Assembly: GCA_910587915.1 (NCBI GenBank)
Contig: CAJUOB010000001.1
Coordinates: 193,351 to 257,350 of the forward strand
Source: an uncultured Muribaculaceae bacterium
Lineage (GTDB): Bacteria > Bacteroidota > Bacteroidia > Bacteroidales > Muribaculaceae
Length of the DNA: 64,000 nucleotides
Reading direction: 5' to 3'
This document shows positions 1 to 8,689 of the stretch, piece after piece. Under the pieces are notes generated by a model. That model ran no database searches, was not told the DNA's origin, and worked only from the letters and a program-made list of their open reading frames with translations. The position numbers and the translations under genes were made by a program. Position 1 is the stretch's first letter. Every line of letters begins with the position of its first letter.

Positions 1-632
1 AGATATTTCACAGGCAGCATTGGCTCGGAAGCGGTTTCCGACACTATGCGCTGCAACAGATAGTTATATCCATCGGTGAGCGTCGACGGGCGAGCCTGAG
101 GCTCTATCATGGCCAGAAGAGAGTCGGCAAGTTCGGGCTGTACGGCGCTGTCGAAGGCCGTGGTGAGCAGTAAAGTCGACACAATGTTGTCGCGGTGTGA
201 ATCGATATATCGGGCAATGACACTGTTTGCAGCCAAAGCTCCGGCCTGAAGGCTATCGGTGTTCTGCCGAAGGAAGCGGGCCCATTCCGATGAAGTGTCG
301 TCGCCACTGATCTCGATATCATAGGGATTGGCTCGGGCAAGCTTCACATCGAGCGTCTGTCCGTTGCGGGCATAGAGACGACCGAGCAGCTTGTAGTCGT
401 AGTCGTAGATCTCGACAATGGCCGGTTGGCGTGCAGTTCCGAAAAACTCGAACTCACCTTCGCGGGCAGCAGTGATCTGCGTGCGGTAAGCGCCATCGGC
501 ATAGTAGCCCACACGGAGATTGAGCGAAGGATTACCCTCGATGGTACCGTTGACACGGAACTGCTCGGTATTGGTGCATGAAACGGCGCCCGCACATAGG
601 GCCGCGCAAAGGACAGAGTATATGTATTTCAT
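1..632 (-). CDS. DUF4369-type lipoprotein, partial (probable thioredoxin-fold lipoprotein)
   Basis: Open reading frame on the minus strand that starts at 632 and runs off the left edge without a stop, giving about 210 residues. It begins MKYIYSVLCAA and has a lipobox ending AVSC at residue 19, so it should be a lipidated cell-envelope protein. Residues 24-95 read like the beta-rich DUF4369 domain found at the N-terminus of Bacteroidetes thiol-disulfide oxidoreductase lipoproteins (RVNGTIEG, GEFEFFGTA, LLGRLYARNGQTLDV). In that family a TlpA/AhpC-like thioredoxin domain with a CxxC follows; here it would lie outside the window, so the redox role is inferred. The start ATG overlaps the stop of the phospholipase gene by one base (TGATG), which suggests translational coupling and one transcript. 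Confidence 0.75.
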   Translation of the reverse strand, partial: MKYIYSVLCAALCAGAVSCTNTEQFRVNGTIEGNPSLNLRVGYYADGAYRTQITAAREGEFEFFGTARQPAIVEIYDYDYKLLGRLYARNGQTLDVKLARANPYDIEISGDDTSSEWARFLRQNTDSLQAGALAANSVIARYIDSHRDNIVSTLLLTTAFDSAVQPELADSLLAMIEPQARPSTLTDGYNYLLQRIVSETASEPMLPVKY

Positions 633-1492
633 CAGAAGTCGCTGAATAGCTTGGGTTTTATAAGGAGTCCCACACGTATCTGGGAGTGAAATTTATTGTA
701 TTCGAGAAGGCCTTCACCGTATCCGTTGTAGAACTGAAGGAAAAGATACTGATTATCGCGCTTGAAAATGCGGTACGACAGATCGACTATAACATTGGCA
801 TTGAGGTTCCAACCCTTACGCTTGACTACGGTGACACCACCGCTGAAACGTCGGTTATCGCTCACCACCTGAAGCCCGGTCTGCCAGAAGCCGCAGTAGT
901 CCACGATGTCGCGGTTGTTCTCGCCATCGACTATGGGCACCCATATTTTGCCATGCACCATCAGATTTTTGGTTACGAACACATTGGCGGCAAGAGCAAC
1001 TCGGTTCCACGAACGCGACTGTATGCTATCGCGGCCATTACTCTCGTGCTCGATCATGAAGGTGAGTTTGCCGATGTAGCGGTTTTTCACGAAGAGGGGT
1101 TTTGTGATGCCGATACCGGGATTGAAGTTGAGGTCGGTCATGGGCATGGAGTTCTCGAGCACATTCCAGAAACATTTCTGTGTGTAGAAGAGGTAGAGGT
1201 ATGTACCCCAGGGAAGAGTGGAGCGCGTAAGTCGCTGTGCGATCGATATTTGGAATTTAATATTTGTATTCTGCTTGGTTGCCTTAGGGCCGACAGAAGG
1301 TCCGAAAATGAAGTAGTTGTCCTTGTAGAGACCGAAGTATGGTTGGTTGGAGAAATCGCGTTTCACACTGTCGGCATCCAGCGGATCACCTCCACCCGTG
1401 ACAAGAATCTGCGCACCGGCCACCAAGGTCGAGAGCGCAAATAATAAAGCGAAAATGCTTCGCTTGCATAATGTGGTATATCGATGTAGCAT
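632..1492 (-). CDS. pldA: Outer membrane phospholipase A
   Basis: 286 residues with an N-terminal signal peptide (about residues 1-27, ending AGAQ). The OMPLA catalytic block is plain: EHESNGRDSIQSRSWNR, which places the catalytic His at 149, Ser at 151 and Asn at 163, the same spacing as the E. coli enzyme (H142, S144, N156). The rest alternates short hydrophobic and polar strands as expected of a 12-strand barrel, and the chain ends in Phe, as barrel proteins do. It would hydrolyse phospholipids that reach the outer leaflet, so it helps keep outer-membrane asymmetry. A TATTTTTG hexamer-like -7 element lies at 1505-1498 on the minus strand, only five bases before the ATG, without a clear -33 partner. 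Downstream it is coupled to the DUF4369 lipoprotein. Confidence 0.93.
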   Translation of the reverse strand: MLHRYTTLCKRSIFALLFALSTLVAGAQILVTGGGDPLDADSVKRDFSNQPYFGLYKDNYFIFGPSVGPKATKQNTNIKFQISIAQRLTRSTLPWGTYLYLFYTQKCFWNVLENSMPMTDLNFNPGIGITKPLFVKNRYIGKLTFMIEHESNGRDSIQSRSWNRVALAANVFVTKNLMVHGKIWVPIVDGENNRDIVDYCGFWQTGLQVVSDNRRFSGGVTVVKRKGWNLNANVIVDLSYRIFKRDNQYLFLQFYNGYGEGLLEYNKFHSQIRVGLLIKPKLFSDF

Positions 1493-1581
1493 AGGTGCAA
1501 AAATACGGAAAAATCCGTTGGGAAAATGCTACATCCGAGCAATTATTGGACAATAATGCGAAAATACAGTATATCTTGACT

Positions 1582-1589
1582 TATCTTTG
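1582..1589 (+). promoter_or_regulatory. -7 promoter element for the 1610 gene
   Basis: TATCTTTG matches the Bacteroidetes -7 consensus TAnnTTTG and lies 20 bases before the ATG at 1610. No good -33 TTG is seen at the usual 19-21 base distance, so the call is tentative. Confidence 0.4.
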
Positions 1590-1609
1590 CAGAAAAAGAA
1601 AGAGACAGC

Positions 1610-2059
1610 ATGTTGGGAAGCATTGAATTTTACGTTGTCGCGGCCTTTGTGGCGGCTGCGGTGATAGGTATTGTGGCGATGCCGAAATCGCGTGGAGAAG
1701 TCCGTACATTTCTCTATGCCGGCGAACTCGATTCATCGGCATGCGACACAGAACCGTCGGTGGTGGCCCACGTAGACAATCATGGGCGCCTCGAAATATA
1801 CCGCTATGGACTCGAAGGTGTCGGCATGGCCGGCGCATTCAGCCTCGCCGTGAAGATAAACGGTTTCGACGTGACAATAGAAGAGCGGCTTACCACCGGC
1901 AACATGAGTGCCGGGGAAGCCGCCATGGGATATGCATGTATCGATTGTCTCGGGCCTGAACGCTACCACATACAGTACCGCAGCGAAGCCACGGGACGCA
2001 ATGCAGCCTTTTCGCTCAATATAAAACCCGGAAACGAGATTACGCGCCTATTGAGCTGA
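1610..2059 (+). CDS. Hypothetical membrane-anchored protein
   Basis: 149 residues. A hydrophobic segment at about residues 7-24 (FYVVAAFVAAAVIGIVA) is a single membrane anchor or uncleaved signal; the remainder is soluble and beta-rich, with no motif I recognise. Four cysteines are present (in SSAC, GYACIDC). The gene is a lone plus-strand gene among minus-strand neighbours and converges with the S41 protease gene, with the two 3' ends overlapping by 12 bases. It has its own -7 element. I cannot assign a function; the codon usage is like that of its neighbours, so I take it as a real resident gene. Confidence 0.65.
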   Translation: MLGSIEFYVVAAFVAAAVIGIVAMPKSRGEVRTFLYAGELDSSACDTEPSVVAHVDNHGRLEIYRYGLEGVGMAGAFSLAVKINGFDVTIEERLTTGNMSAGEAAMGYACIDCLGPERYHIQYRSEATGRNAAFSLNIKPGNEITRLLS

Positions 2060-3643
2060 GCCGTCGGGCTCGCCATTGAGAATCCGGGTATATCGGTCGG
2101 GATCGTGGATAAGCTTCAAGGCCTGGATAAAATCGGGATTGAGCACGCTTATGGGCCTGTAGTATGAACCGTCCTCGAAGAGGTCGCGAGCTATAAGACC
2201 TTTCATAATAGCCTCGATCATAGGTTTGGAGCGGTTCCACTGCTCCTCGTTGAATTCAATTTTGGCATCGGTGGCAGCTGTGGTGAGTTTGTCGAGCAAC
2301 TCTTCGGGTACTGCAAACGATGTCTGGAAAGCCTCATCGGTAGGATACTCGGCCTTAAGTTCCGCACGGTGAGAGTCGACATAATTGATTACAGTACGGT
2401 TGAGCACACCACGCGCCACGAGGTCGCGGTAGTATACACTGAAATAGGATGTGTCGGCAGGTACGAAAACATCGGGAATAATACCGCCACCGCCGTATAC
2501 CGGGCGCTTATTTTTGAGAGTAAGATATTTCAGTGAATCGGGTCGCTGAATGCTGTCGGCGCTCCACAGTTCTCCGCTCTTATAGCGGTTGTAGACGTCG
2601 AGCTGGTACTCCTCGGAATGGCCCTTGTCGTAGTGTTTCTGTATGCAACGGCCAGAGGGAGTGTAGTAGCGCGACACGGTGAGACGTATCATCGAACCGT
2701 CGGGGAAGGGGAATGGACGCTGCACAAGGCCCTTGCCGAAAGTACGGCGGCCGACAATGAGACCGCGGTCGTTGTCCTGCAAGGCTCCGGAGAGAATCTC
2801 GGCAGCCGAAGCGGAGAACTGATTAGCGATAATCACCACACGACCGTTTGCCAGCGATGGACTGTTTTCAGTTACGAATGTATGCTTAGGGGATCTGCGG
2901 CCTTCGGTGCTCACCACCGGAGTGCCTTTAGGCAGGAATTCACCGGCAACCTCAAAAGCTGCTCCAAGGTATCCGCCACCATTATCCGACAGGTCTATTA
3001 TGAGGTCCTTCATGCCCTGCTTACGTAGCTTGGCAATGGCATCGCGCACCTCGCGGCCAGTGTCCTCGGCAAAGCGGGTGATACGGATGTAGCCTGTTGT
3101 AGGATCGGCCATGAATGTCTCGTCGACGCTATAGAGAGGGATATCGTCGCGCACGACACGGAAATCAATCGTATCCGACGCACGTTTCACCCGAAGATTC
3201 ACCTCGGAACCCTTGGGACCACGCAGATGCTTCATCACCTGCGTATTTACCATTTTCTTACCGGCGAGCACTGTGTCGTTTGCGCTGATGATGCGGTCGC
3301 CGGGCATGATGCCGACTTTCTGCGACGGTCCACCGGAAATTGTCTGGATTACATAGACTGTATCCTCGAGCATGTTGAACTGGATGCCGATGCCACTGAA
3401 TTTCCCTTCGAGAGGCTGTGTGAATTCCTCAGTTTCCGAGGGGGTGGTGTAGGCCGAGTGTGGGTCGAGCGTCTTAAGCATGGCTTTGATGGCCTCGGTC
3501 ACTATCGTGTCGGAATTGACGTCCTCTACATAGTAGTTTTCAATCACATGGTTGGCCATGCGAAGCTTCGTATCGGGGGTAAATTCCTGCGCCGATACGG
3601 TAAAAGCCGCCACAGCGGCCAGTGTAAGCAGTATTTTCTTCAT
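2048..3643 (-). CDS. S41-family C-terminal processing peptidase
   Basis: 531 residues with a cleavable signal peptide (MKKILLTLAAVAAFTVSAQ). The order is: N-terminal helical region, PDZ domain at about 85-165 (GIGIQFN, GIMPGDRI), then the peptidase core. The catalytic pair is visible: Ser279 in SASAAEI and Lys304 in RRTFGKG, 25 residues apart as in E. coli Prc. A C-terminal extension of about 150 residues after the core is usual for the Bacteroidetes members. It should act in the periplasm as an endoprotease that trims or removes envelope proteins. Its ATG is two bases after the coaD stop, so the two genes are probably one transcript, although they share no pathway. Confidence 0.92.
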   Translation of the reverse strand: MKKILLTLAAVAAFTVSAQEFTPDTKLRMANHVIENYYVEDVNSDTIVTEAIKAMLKTLDPHSAYTTPSETEEFTQPLEGKFSGIGIQFNMLEDTVYVIQTISGGPSQKVGIMPGDRIISANDTVLAGKKMVNTQVMKHLRGPKGSEVNLRVKRASDTIDFRVVRDDIPLYSVDETFMADPTTGYIRITRFAEDTGREVRDAIAKLRKQGMKDLIIDLSDNGGGYLGAAFEVAGEFLPKGTPVVSTEGRRSPKHTFVTENSPSLANGRVVIIANQFSASAAEILSGALQDNDRGLIVGRRTFGKGLVQRPFPFPDGSMIRLTVSRYYTPSGRCIQKHYDKGHSEEYQLDVYNRYKSGELWSADSIQRPDSLKYLTLKNKRPVYGGGGIIPDVFVPADTSYFSVYYRDLVARGVLNRTVINYVDSHRAELKAEYPTDEAFQTSFAVPEELLDKLTTAATDAKIEFNEEQWNRSKPMIEAIMKGLIARDLFEDGSYYRPISVLNPDFIQALKLIHDPDRYTRILNGEPDGSAQ

Positions 3644-3645
3644 TT

Positions 3646-4080
3646 TTACGGCAGATAAGGAGTGGTGTCGACACCGTAGGACTGGAGCTCGCGGACGATG
3701 CTCGAAGATATGGCGCCAAATTCAGGTCTACTGAATAATATAACGGTTTCGATGCCCGAAAGTTGTCTGTTGATGTCGGCCATGTCGCGTTCGTACTCGT
3801 AGTCCTTGACAGACCGTACACCGCGCACTATGCAACACGCGCCTATACTTTGCGCATATTCAGTTGTAAGACAGGAAAATGCAGCAACCTTTACGCGAGG
3901 ATTATCTGCATAAAGACTGCGCACGTCAGCGAGCTCGGCCTCTACATCGGCAGCTGCTTTCGATGCATTTACACCTATGGCCACCACCACTTGGTCGAAG
4001 AGCGCAAGTGCACGCTCCACAATATCGGCATGCCCGCGCGTGAAAGGCCGGAACGACCCTGGGAAAAGTGCTATTTTCAT
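3646..4080 (-). CDS. coaD: Phosphopantetheine adenylyltransferase
   Basis: 144 residues, typical length for bacterial PPAT, which makes dephospho-CoA from 4'-phosphopantetheine and ATP, the fourth step of CoA synthesis. The nucleotidyltransferase signature is present as FPGSFRPFTRGH (residues 6-17), and the second nucleotide-binding stretch ISSSIVREL is near the C-terminus; IVRGVRSVKDYEYE is the conserved substrate-binding helix. Odd: the usual GSFDP reads GSFRP here, an Asp-to-Arg change in a well-kept position. The gene is followed two bases later by the S41 protease. Confidence 0.93.
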   Translation of the reverse strand: MKIALFPGSFRPFTRGHADIVERALALFDQVVVAIGVNASKAAADVEAELADVRSLYADNPRVKVAAFSCLTTEYAQSIGACCIVRGVRSVKDYEYERDMADINRQLSGIETVILFSRPEFGAISSSIVRELQSYGVDTTPYLP

Positions 4081-4237
4081 ACTTTATACTACATCTGAGG
4101 TAGGCGGACTCCTATGTTAATCGGCCTCCTGCGGATGCCTGGTTGCTTTTTTGTCTGTGCCGGGCACACCTTCGCTGCGCTGCGGTGTACCCGGTTATGG
4201 TGTAATCCTCGTCCTGCGGACGAGACTGTGCAAGGAG
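4081..4237. other. Intergenic stretch with two hairpins
   Basis: No gene is visible in these 157 bases between parE and coaD. Two inverted repeats stand out: CCGGG-C-ACACC (4160-4170) against GGTGT-A-CCCGG (4184-4194), and CTCGTCC-TGC-GGACGAG at about 4208-4224. Neither is followed by a T-run on the minus strand that the genes use, so they are not plain intrinsic terminators, although they may act on the 3' end of the parE message. Confidence 0.5.
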
Positions 4238-6217
4238 TTAGCTGTCGATGTTGGTGTCGTCCTCTACTACGAGGTTGTCGATGATGAAGTTCTGGCGTTC
4301 CATGGTGTTCTTTCCCATGTAGAATTCGAGGACTTCGGCTACACCATCGTCCTTACGCAGACTCACACGGTCGACACGCATGTTCTCGCCAATGAAATCG
4401 CGGAATTCCTCGGGCGAAATTTCACCGAGGCCTTTGAATCGTGTTATCTCGGCATTCTCACCAAAGCGCTGTATTGCAGCCACACGTTCGTCGTCGCTGT
4501 AGCAGTACACGGTATCATCGGGGGCATCTTCCTTCTTGGCTCTGCCCGACCGCTTGGCTGTTTTCTTATTGCGAACACGGAAGAGCGGTGTCTGCAGCAC
4601 GTACACATGGCCTTTCTTAATGAGGTCGGGGAAATACTGGAGAAAGAAAGTGAGCATGAGCAGGCGTATGTGCATGCCGTCGACGTCGGCATCGGTGGCT
4701 ATGATCACCTTGTTATATCGCAGACCATCGATACCGTCTTCGATATTCAGGGCTGCCTGCAGAAGACTGAACTCCTCGTTGGTGTAAAGCTCTTTCTTGG
4801 TCGCACCATAGGTGTTGAGAGGCTTACCGCGAAGTTTGAACACAGCCTGAGTCTCGACATTGCGTACTTTCTCGATAGATCCGCCAGCAGAATCGCCCTC
4901 GGTGATGAATATGCTGGTGGCTTCTTTTTTCTCTTCGGACCCACGGGCATCGTTGAGGTGCACGCGGCAATCGTTGAGTTTACGGTTGTAGAGACTCACT
5001 TTTTTCGCTGTCTCGCGGGCTTTCTTCTGGACGCCAGCCATTGCTTTGCGGTCGCGCTCGCTCTCCTGGACTTTTTTCAGAATCACGTCGGCAACCTCAA
5101 GATTGCGGTGGAGATAGTTGTCGAGCTCCTTCTTTATGAAATCGCCTATATATTTGGCCACGGTAGGACCATCGGGTCCCATGTCGCGCGATCCGAGCTT
5201 GGTCTTTGTCTGCGATTCGAACACAGGGTCCTGCACACGGACGGCCACAGCGGCCACCATGCCGTTGCGAATATCGGAATATTCGAAATTACGGTTGAAG
5301 AAATCCTTTAGCGTACGGCTCGAGGCTTCCTTGAAAGCACTCAGGTGGGTACCACCCTGAGTGGTATGCTGTCCATTGACAAATGAATAGTATTCCTCTC
5401 CATATTGGTTCACATGGGTAATGGCTACCTCGATGTCGGGACCTTTGAGGTGTATGACGGGATAGAGAGGTTCCTGGGTCAGAGCATCCTTGAGCAGATC
5501 CTTGAGGCCGTTCTTTGAAATGAAACGACGGCCGTTGAATATTATCGCCAGGCCGGTGTTGAGGAATGTATAGTTCTTGAGCAATGGCTCTATGAACTCG
5601 TCGCGGAAAGCATAGTCGCGAAAGATGTTGGCCGATGGAGTGAAGCGTACAAATGTACCGTTGGGCTCATCGGTAGGCTCAATCTCGCCTTCTTCCACAA
5701 GATTACCCATGGTGAAAAGTGCACGCTTACGCTGACCGTTGCGGTAAGCGATAATCTCGAACTCTGTCGACAGTGCGTTCACAGCCTTAAGACCGACACC
5801 GTTGAGGCCTACCGACTTCTGGAACGCCGAAGAGTCGTATTTACCACCGGTATTCATTTTTGAGGCCACATCGACGAGCGAACCCAGCGGAATACCGCGG
5901 CCATAGTCGCGTATCGTGGCCGACAGAGCATCGACATCCACCGTGATCTGACGGCCATAGCCCATCATGTACTCATCGATGGAATTATCGAGTACTTCTT
6001 TGAGCAACACGTAGATACCATCGTCGGAATTAGTTCCGTCACCGAGTTTTCCGATATACATACCGGGGCGACGCTGTATGTGTTCCTTCCAGTCGAGGGT
6101 CTGTATATCGGCCTCGCTGTATTCGGCTCCGGTTGCTTGGGAAAATACTCCGTCGACAGGTTCTTCGGTATTCTGAGGTGTGGTTATATCGTCGGTCATG
6201 GTTTGCACTTTAGTCAT
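4238..6217 (-). CDS. parE: DNA topoisomerase IV subunit B (ParE)
   Basis: About 659 residues. The GHKL ATPase domain comes first ([33 protein letters not shown]), then the transducer domain, then the TOPRIM domain with [11 protein letters not shown] and [10 protein letters not shown]. The chain is short, as in ParE, and [24 protein letters not shown] is more like ParE than GyrB; subunit A is not in the window. The enzyme unlinks daughter chromosomes. Two starts are possible: ATG 6217 and ATG 6199. A TACTTTTG promoter element at 6226-6219 touches the first, so if that promoter is used the real start is 6199. The gene is divergent from the glycosyltransferase at 6270. Confidence 0.92.
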   Translation of the reverse strand: MTKVQTMTDDITTPQNTEEPVDGVFSQATGAEYSEADIQTLDWKEHIQRRPGMYIGKLGDGTNSDDGIYVLLKEVLDNSIDEYMMGYGRQITVDVDALSATIRDYGRGIPLGSLVDVASKMNTGGKYDSSAFQKSVGLNGVGLKAVNALSTEFEIIAYRNGQRKRALFTMGNLVEEGEIEPTDEPNGTFVRFTPSANIFRDYAFRDEFIEPLLKNYTFLNTGLAIIFNGRRFISKNGLKDLLKDALTQEPLYPVIHLKGPDIEVAITHVNQYGEEYYSFVNGQHTTQGGTHLSAFKEASSRTLKDFFNRNFEYSDIRNGMVAAVAVRVQDPVFESQTKTKLGSRDMGPDGPTVAKYIGDFIKKELDNYLHRNLEVADVILKKVQESERDRKAMAGVQKKARETAKKVSLYNRKLNDCRVHLNDARGSEEKKEATSIFITEGDSAGGSIEKVRNVETQAVFKLRGKPLNTYGATKKELYTNEEFSLLQAALNIEDGIDGLRYNKVIIATDADVDGMHIRLLMLTFFLQYFPDLIKKGHVYVLQTPLFRVRNKKTAKRSGRAKKEDAPDDTVYCYSDDERVAAIQRFGENAEITRFKGLGEISPEEFRDFIGENMRVDRVSLRKDDGVAEVLEFYMGKNTMERQNFIIDNLVVEDDTNIDS

Positions 6218-6218
6218 A

Positions 6219-6264
6219 CAAAAGTATGAAAAATTGCGCAATTATACGAATTTTTCTACTTTTG
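6219..6264. promoter_or_regulatory. Back-to-back divergent promoters, parE and glycosyltransferase
   Basis: Plus strand: TTG at 6234-6236, 20 bases, then TACTTTTG at 6257-6264, a good Bacteroidetes promoter whose expected start point is at or next to the ATG at 6270. Minus strand: the same octamer TACTTTTG at 6226-6219, with a poor -33 region. The two identical -7 elements lie only 30 bases apart and point away from each other. Confidence 0.6.
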
Positions 6265-6269
6265 CATAT

Positions 6270-7307
6270 ATGCACATACTTCACTGCACATACTCCATGG
6301 AGACGGGCGGAGCCGAAACCATGCTCGTGGATATAATGAACGGTCAGATAAGCGCAGGGCACCGTGTGACACTGCTTATTGTGAACGACCGTGAGGCCGA
6401 ATCGGTAACGGGATCCATCGATCCGGCTGTGGAAATAATCCGTTTCCATCGACGCGAAGGGGCTGCTCCGCTTATGATGATGGCACGCCTCAATATGACT
6501 ATATGCCGTCTGAAGCCCGATATAGTACATGTGCACCACGAGAAATTCTGTCGGCTCGTGCGGATGCGGCGCAGCCGTCTGCTCTATACCGTGCATTGCC
6601 TGAATGCCGATATGCAGTACTGCAATGGCGTGCATATAGCTGCAATAACAGATATTGTGGGAGATGATGTTCGCAAGCGTTTGAGCAATGCAAAAGTCCG
6701 CACAGTCGCCAATGGTATACGTATAGACAGTATACCGGTCCGCAAAAGAGAAGTATCTGATGTATTTCGATTCTTGCAGGTAGGCCGATTGTCGCCTGAA
6801 CTGAAAGGACAGGACATTGCCATCCGTGCGCTTGGCGAACTGCACAGGCGAGGCATCGACAATGTCGAAATCACATTCATCGGTGCCGGCGACGGCCTAA
6901 CAGCTCTCCGGGAGCTGGCTGCAACTGAAGGGGTGGACGACCGTGTGCATTTCCTCGGACTTCGCGACCGCGACTACATATACTCTCATCTGCATACCTT
7001 CGACGCAATGGTGCACCCATCGCGCTACGAGGGTTTCGGTCTGACCGTAGCCGAGGGTATGGGCGCCGGTCTTCCATTGATTGTTACCGAACACGACGGC
7101 CCCTGGGAAGTGGCCGATCATGGGCGACTGTGCATGTCGGTGGAGCGCGATAATTATGTCAGCTGTGCCGATGCAATGGTTGAGATGATGAACAATTACG
7201 CCAAAGCACTGATACTTGCCGATGAAGCAAGAGAATATGTAAGACGCTTCGACATAGCACGCACAGTAGAATCTTACGACAAATATTACAGCGATATAAT
7301 AGGCTGA
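6270..7307 (+). CDS. GT4-type glycosyltransferase
   Basis: 345 residues of GT-B fold. The N-terminal domain starts MHILHCTYSMETGGAETMLV, with the GGAE acceptor-side loop typical of the family; the C-terminal domain has VGRLSPELKGQD and the donor-site E-x7-E motif (E254 and E262 in YEGFGLTVAEGMG). It would transfer a sugar from a nucleotide donor to a cell-surface glycan or lipid-linked acceptor in the cytoplasm; the substrate cannot be read from the sequence. The start is set by homology of the first residues and by the promoter just before it, which would leave no 5' leader. Alone on its strand, 53 bases before the CLC gene, so the two may be cotranscribed. Confidence 0.88.
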   Translation: MHILHCTYSMETGGAETMLVDIMNGQISAGHRVTLLIVNDREAESVTGSIDPAVEIIRFHRREGAAPLMMMARLNMTICRLKPDIVHVHHEKFCRLVRMRRSRLLYTVHCLNADMQYCNGVHIAAITDIVGDDVRKRLSNAKVRTVANGIRIDSIPVRKREVSDVFRFLQVGRLSPELKGQDIAIRALGELHRRGIDNVEITFIGAGDGLTALRELAATEGVDDRVHFLGLRDRDYIYSHLHTFDAMVHPSRYEGFGLTVAEGMGAGLPLIVTEHDGPWEVADHGRLCMSVERDNYVSCADAMVEMMNNYAKALILADEAREYVRRFDIARTVESYDKYYSDIIG

Positions 7308-7360
7308 CACAAACATTTTACGCAGGGTTGGCATTATAAATATATGCCAGATCCTGTGAA

Positions 7361-8680
7361 ATGATATTTCGAAAGCTACATATTACCGCGCGTCTGCGAC
7401 TCGCGCACATGCATATGCCTCAAAAGACATATACGATGATACTTGCCGCTGTTGTTGGCGTGGCAACCGGATTGGCATGCGTACTACTGAAAAAATTGAT
7501 AGCGCTCGTATCGCATGGCGTGACAGGAGTATTCTCCCACGGATATCACTGGATATTACTGTTGATGCCACTTGTGGGACTTATTCTTGCTGCTATTTTC
7601 TGCCGATACATACTCCATAGGAATCTCACTCTAGGAACCGACCGTCTCATAAAATTTCTTCATGATGGTGGCTACGCCATCGACAAAAAATTGATGTTCG
7701 GACCAATTGTAGCAAATGTCCTTACCCTCGGATTCGGCGGCTCGGCCGGTGCAGAAGGTCCTATTGCAGTGACAGGAGCTGCATTAAGCGGCAATATAGC
7801 ACGCCGCCTTGGTCTAACACCGCAGCAGATACGCATATTCATAGGCTGCGGCGCCGGTGCCGGTATCGCGGCAATTTTCAAAGCGCCGGTGGGAGGAATG
7901 CTGTTTGCGCTGGAAATACTTCGTCTACCATTCACCACATCTACGGTTCTGGCCCTGCTGCTGTCGTGCCTGGCATCGGCCATGACATGCTATATATTCA
8001 CAGGCTTCACATTCGATGTTTTTCTCAACTCGGCTGAGAATTTCGGCCTCGAGTCGTACGCCGCTCTGGCTCTTTTCGGCATACTTGCCGGCATATACAG
8101 CCTGTTTTACAATCATTCCGTACGCGCGGCACGCCGTGTGCTGAATAAGACATGCTCTATCTGGCTCAAAGTCTTGATAGCCGGACTCTCGCTCGGTGTA
8201 ATGCTGTTTCTTTTTCCGGCACTTTACGGCGAAGGCTATGGAGTGATGGATAAGATGCTCAACGGCGATACAGCAGCCTTATACGAGGGTGCCGCACTCC
8301 ATTTCGGAAACGGATTAGGACGTATAGCTCTGATTATCGGAGGCATGCTATTGGTCAAGGGACTCGCGGTGGGATTCACCACCGGAGCCGGTGTAGCGGG
8401 AGACTTCGCCCCGACCCTATTTGCAGGATCATTGGCCGGACTACTGTTTGCATCGTGCGCAAATTCACTGTTCGGATGTGCATTGCCGGTCGGCGATTTC
8501 GCCCTCATAGGCATGTGTGCGGTCTTTGCAGGTGTTATCCGCGCTCCATTTATGGCGATGTTCCTCACCCCGGAAATGACCGGTAACTTCACTCTGTTTC
8601 TACCCATGGTATTGGCGTCGGCACTCAGCTACAGCGTGGCACGACTGGTAAAATCAGAGAATTTCTATCATGAAAAATAA
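7361..8680 (+). CDS. CLC-family chloride channel or exchanger
   Basis: 439 residues, nearly all membrane helices (about ten to twelve segments between 25 and 430). CLC landmarks: GGSAGAEGPIAVTGAAL, which carries the gating glutamate in the GxEGP filter, and TTGAGVAGDFAPTLFAG corresponding to the second filter (GxFxP). The first filter motif GSGIPE is replaced by a stretch reading LGTDRLIKFL, so the central anion-coordinating Ser is not seen and ion selectivity is uncertain. There are no CBS domains after the membrane part. It should carry anions across the inner membrane. Convergent with the O-methyltransferase gene, 9 bases apart. Confidence 0.88.
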   Translation: MIFRKLHITARLRLAHMHMPQKTYTMILAAVVGVATGLACVLLKKLIALVSHGVTGVFSHGYHWILLLMPLVGLILAAIFCRYILHRNLTLGTDRLIKFLHDGGYAIDKKLMFGPIVANVLTLGFGGSAGAEGPIAVTGAALSGNIARRLGLTPQQIRIFIGCGAGAGIAAIFKAPVGGMLFALEILRLPFTTSTVLALLLSCLASAMTCYIFTGFTFDVFLNSAENFGLESYAALALFGILAGIYSLFYNHSVRAARRVLNKTCSIWLKVLIAGLSLGVMLFLFPALYGEGYGVMDKMLNGDTAALYEGAALHFGNGLGRIALIIGGMLLVKGLAVGFTTGAGVAGDFAPTLFAGSLAGLLFASCANSLFGCALPVGDFALIGMCAVFAGVIRAPFMAMFLTPEMTGNFTLFLPMVLASALSYSVARLVKSENFYHEK

Positions 8681-8689
8681 GTGATGAGG

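Noticed and set aside
4081..4237. tRNA or riboswitch between parE and coaD
   Set aside because: Two hairpins are present but there is no cloverleaf, no CCA end and no known aptamer pattern.
4151..5311. 386-codon open frame on the plus strand opposite parE
   Set aside because: No recognisable domain; covers the conserved TOPRIM region of parE in reverse.
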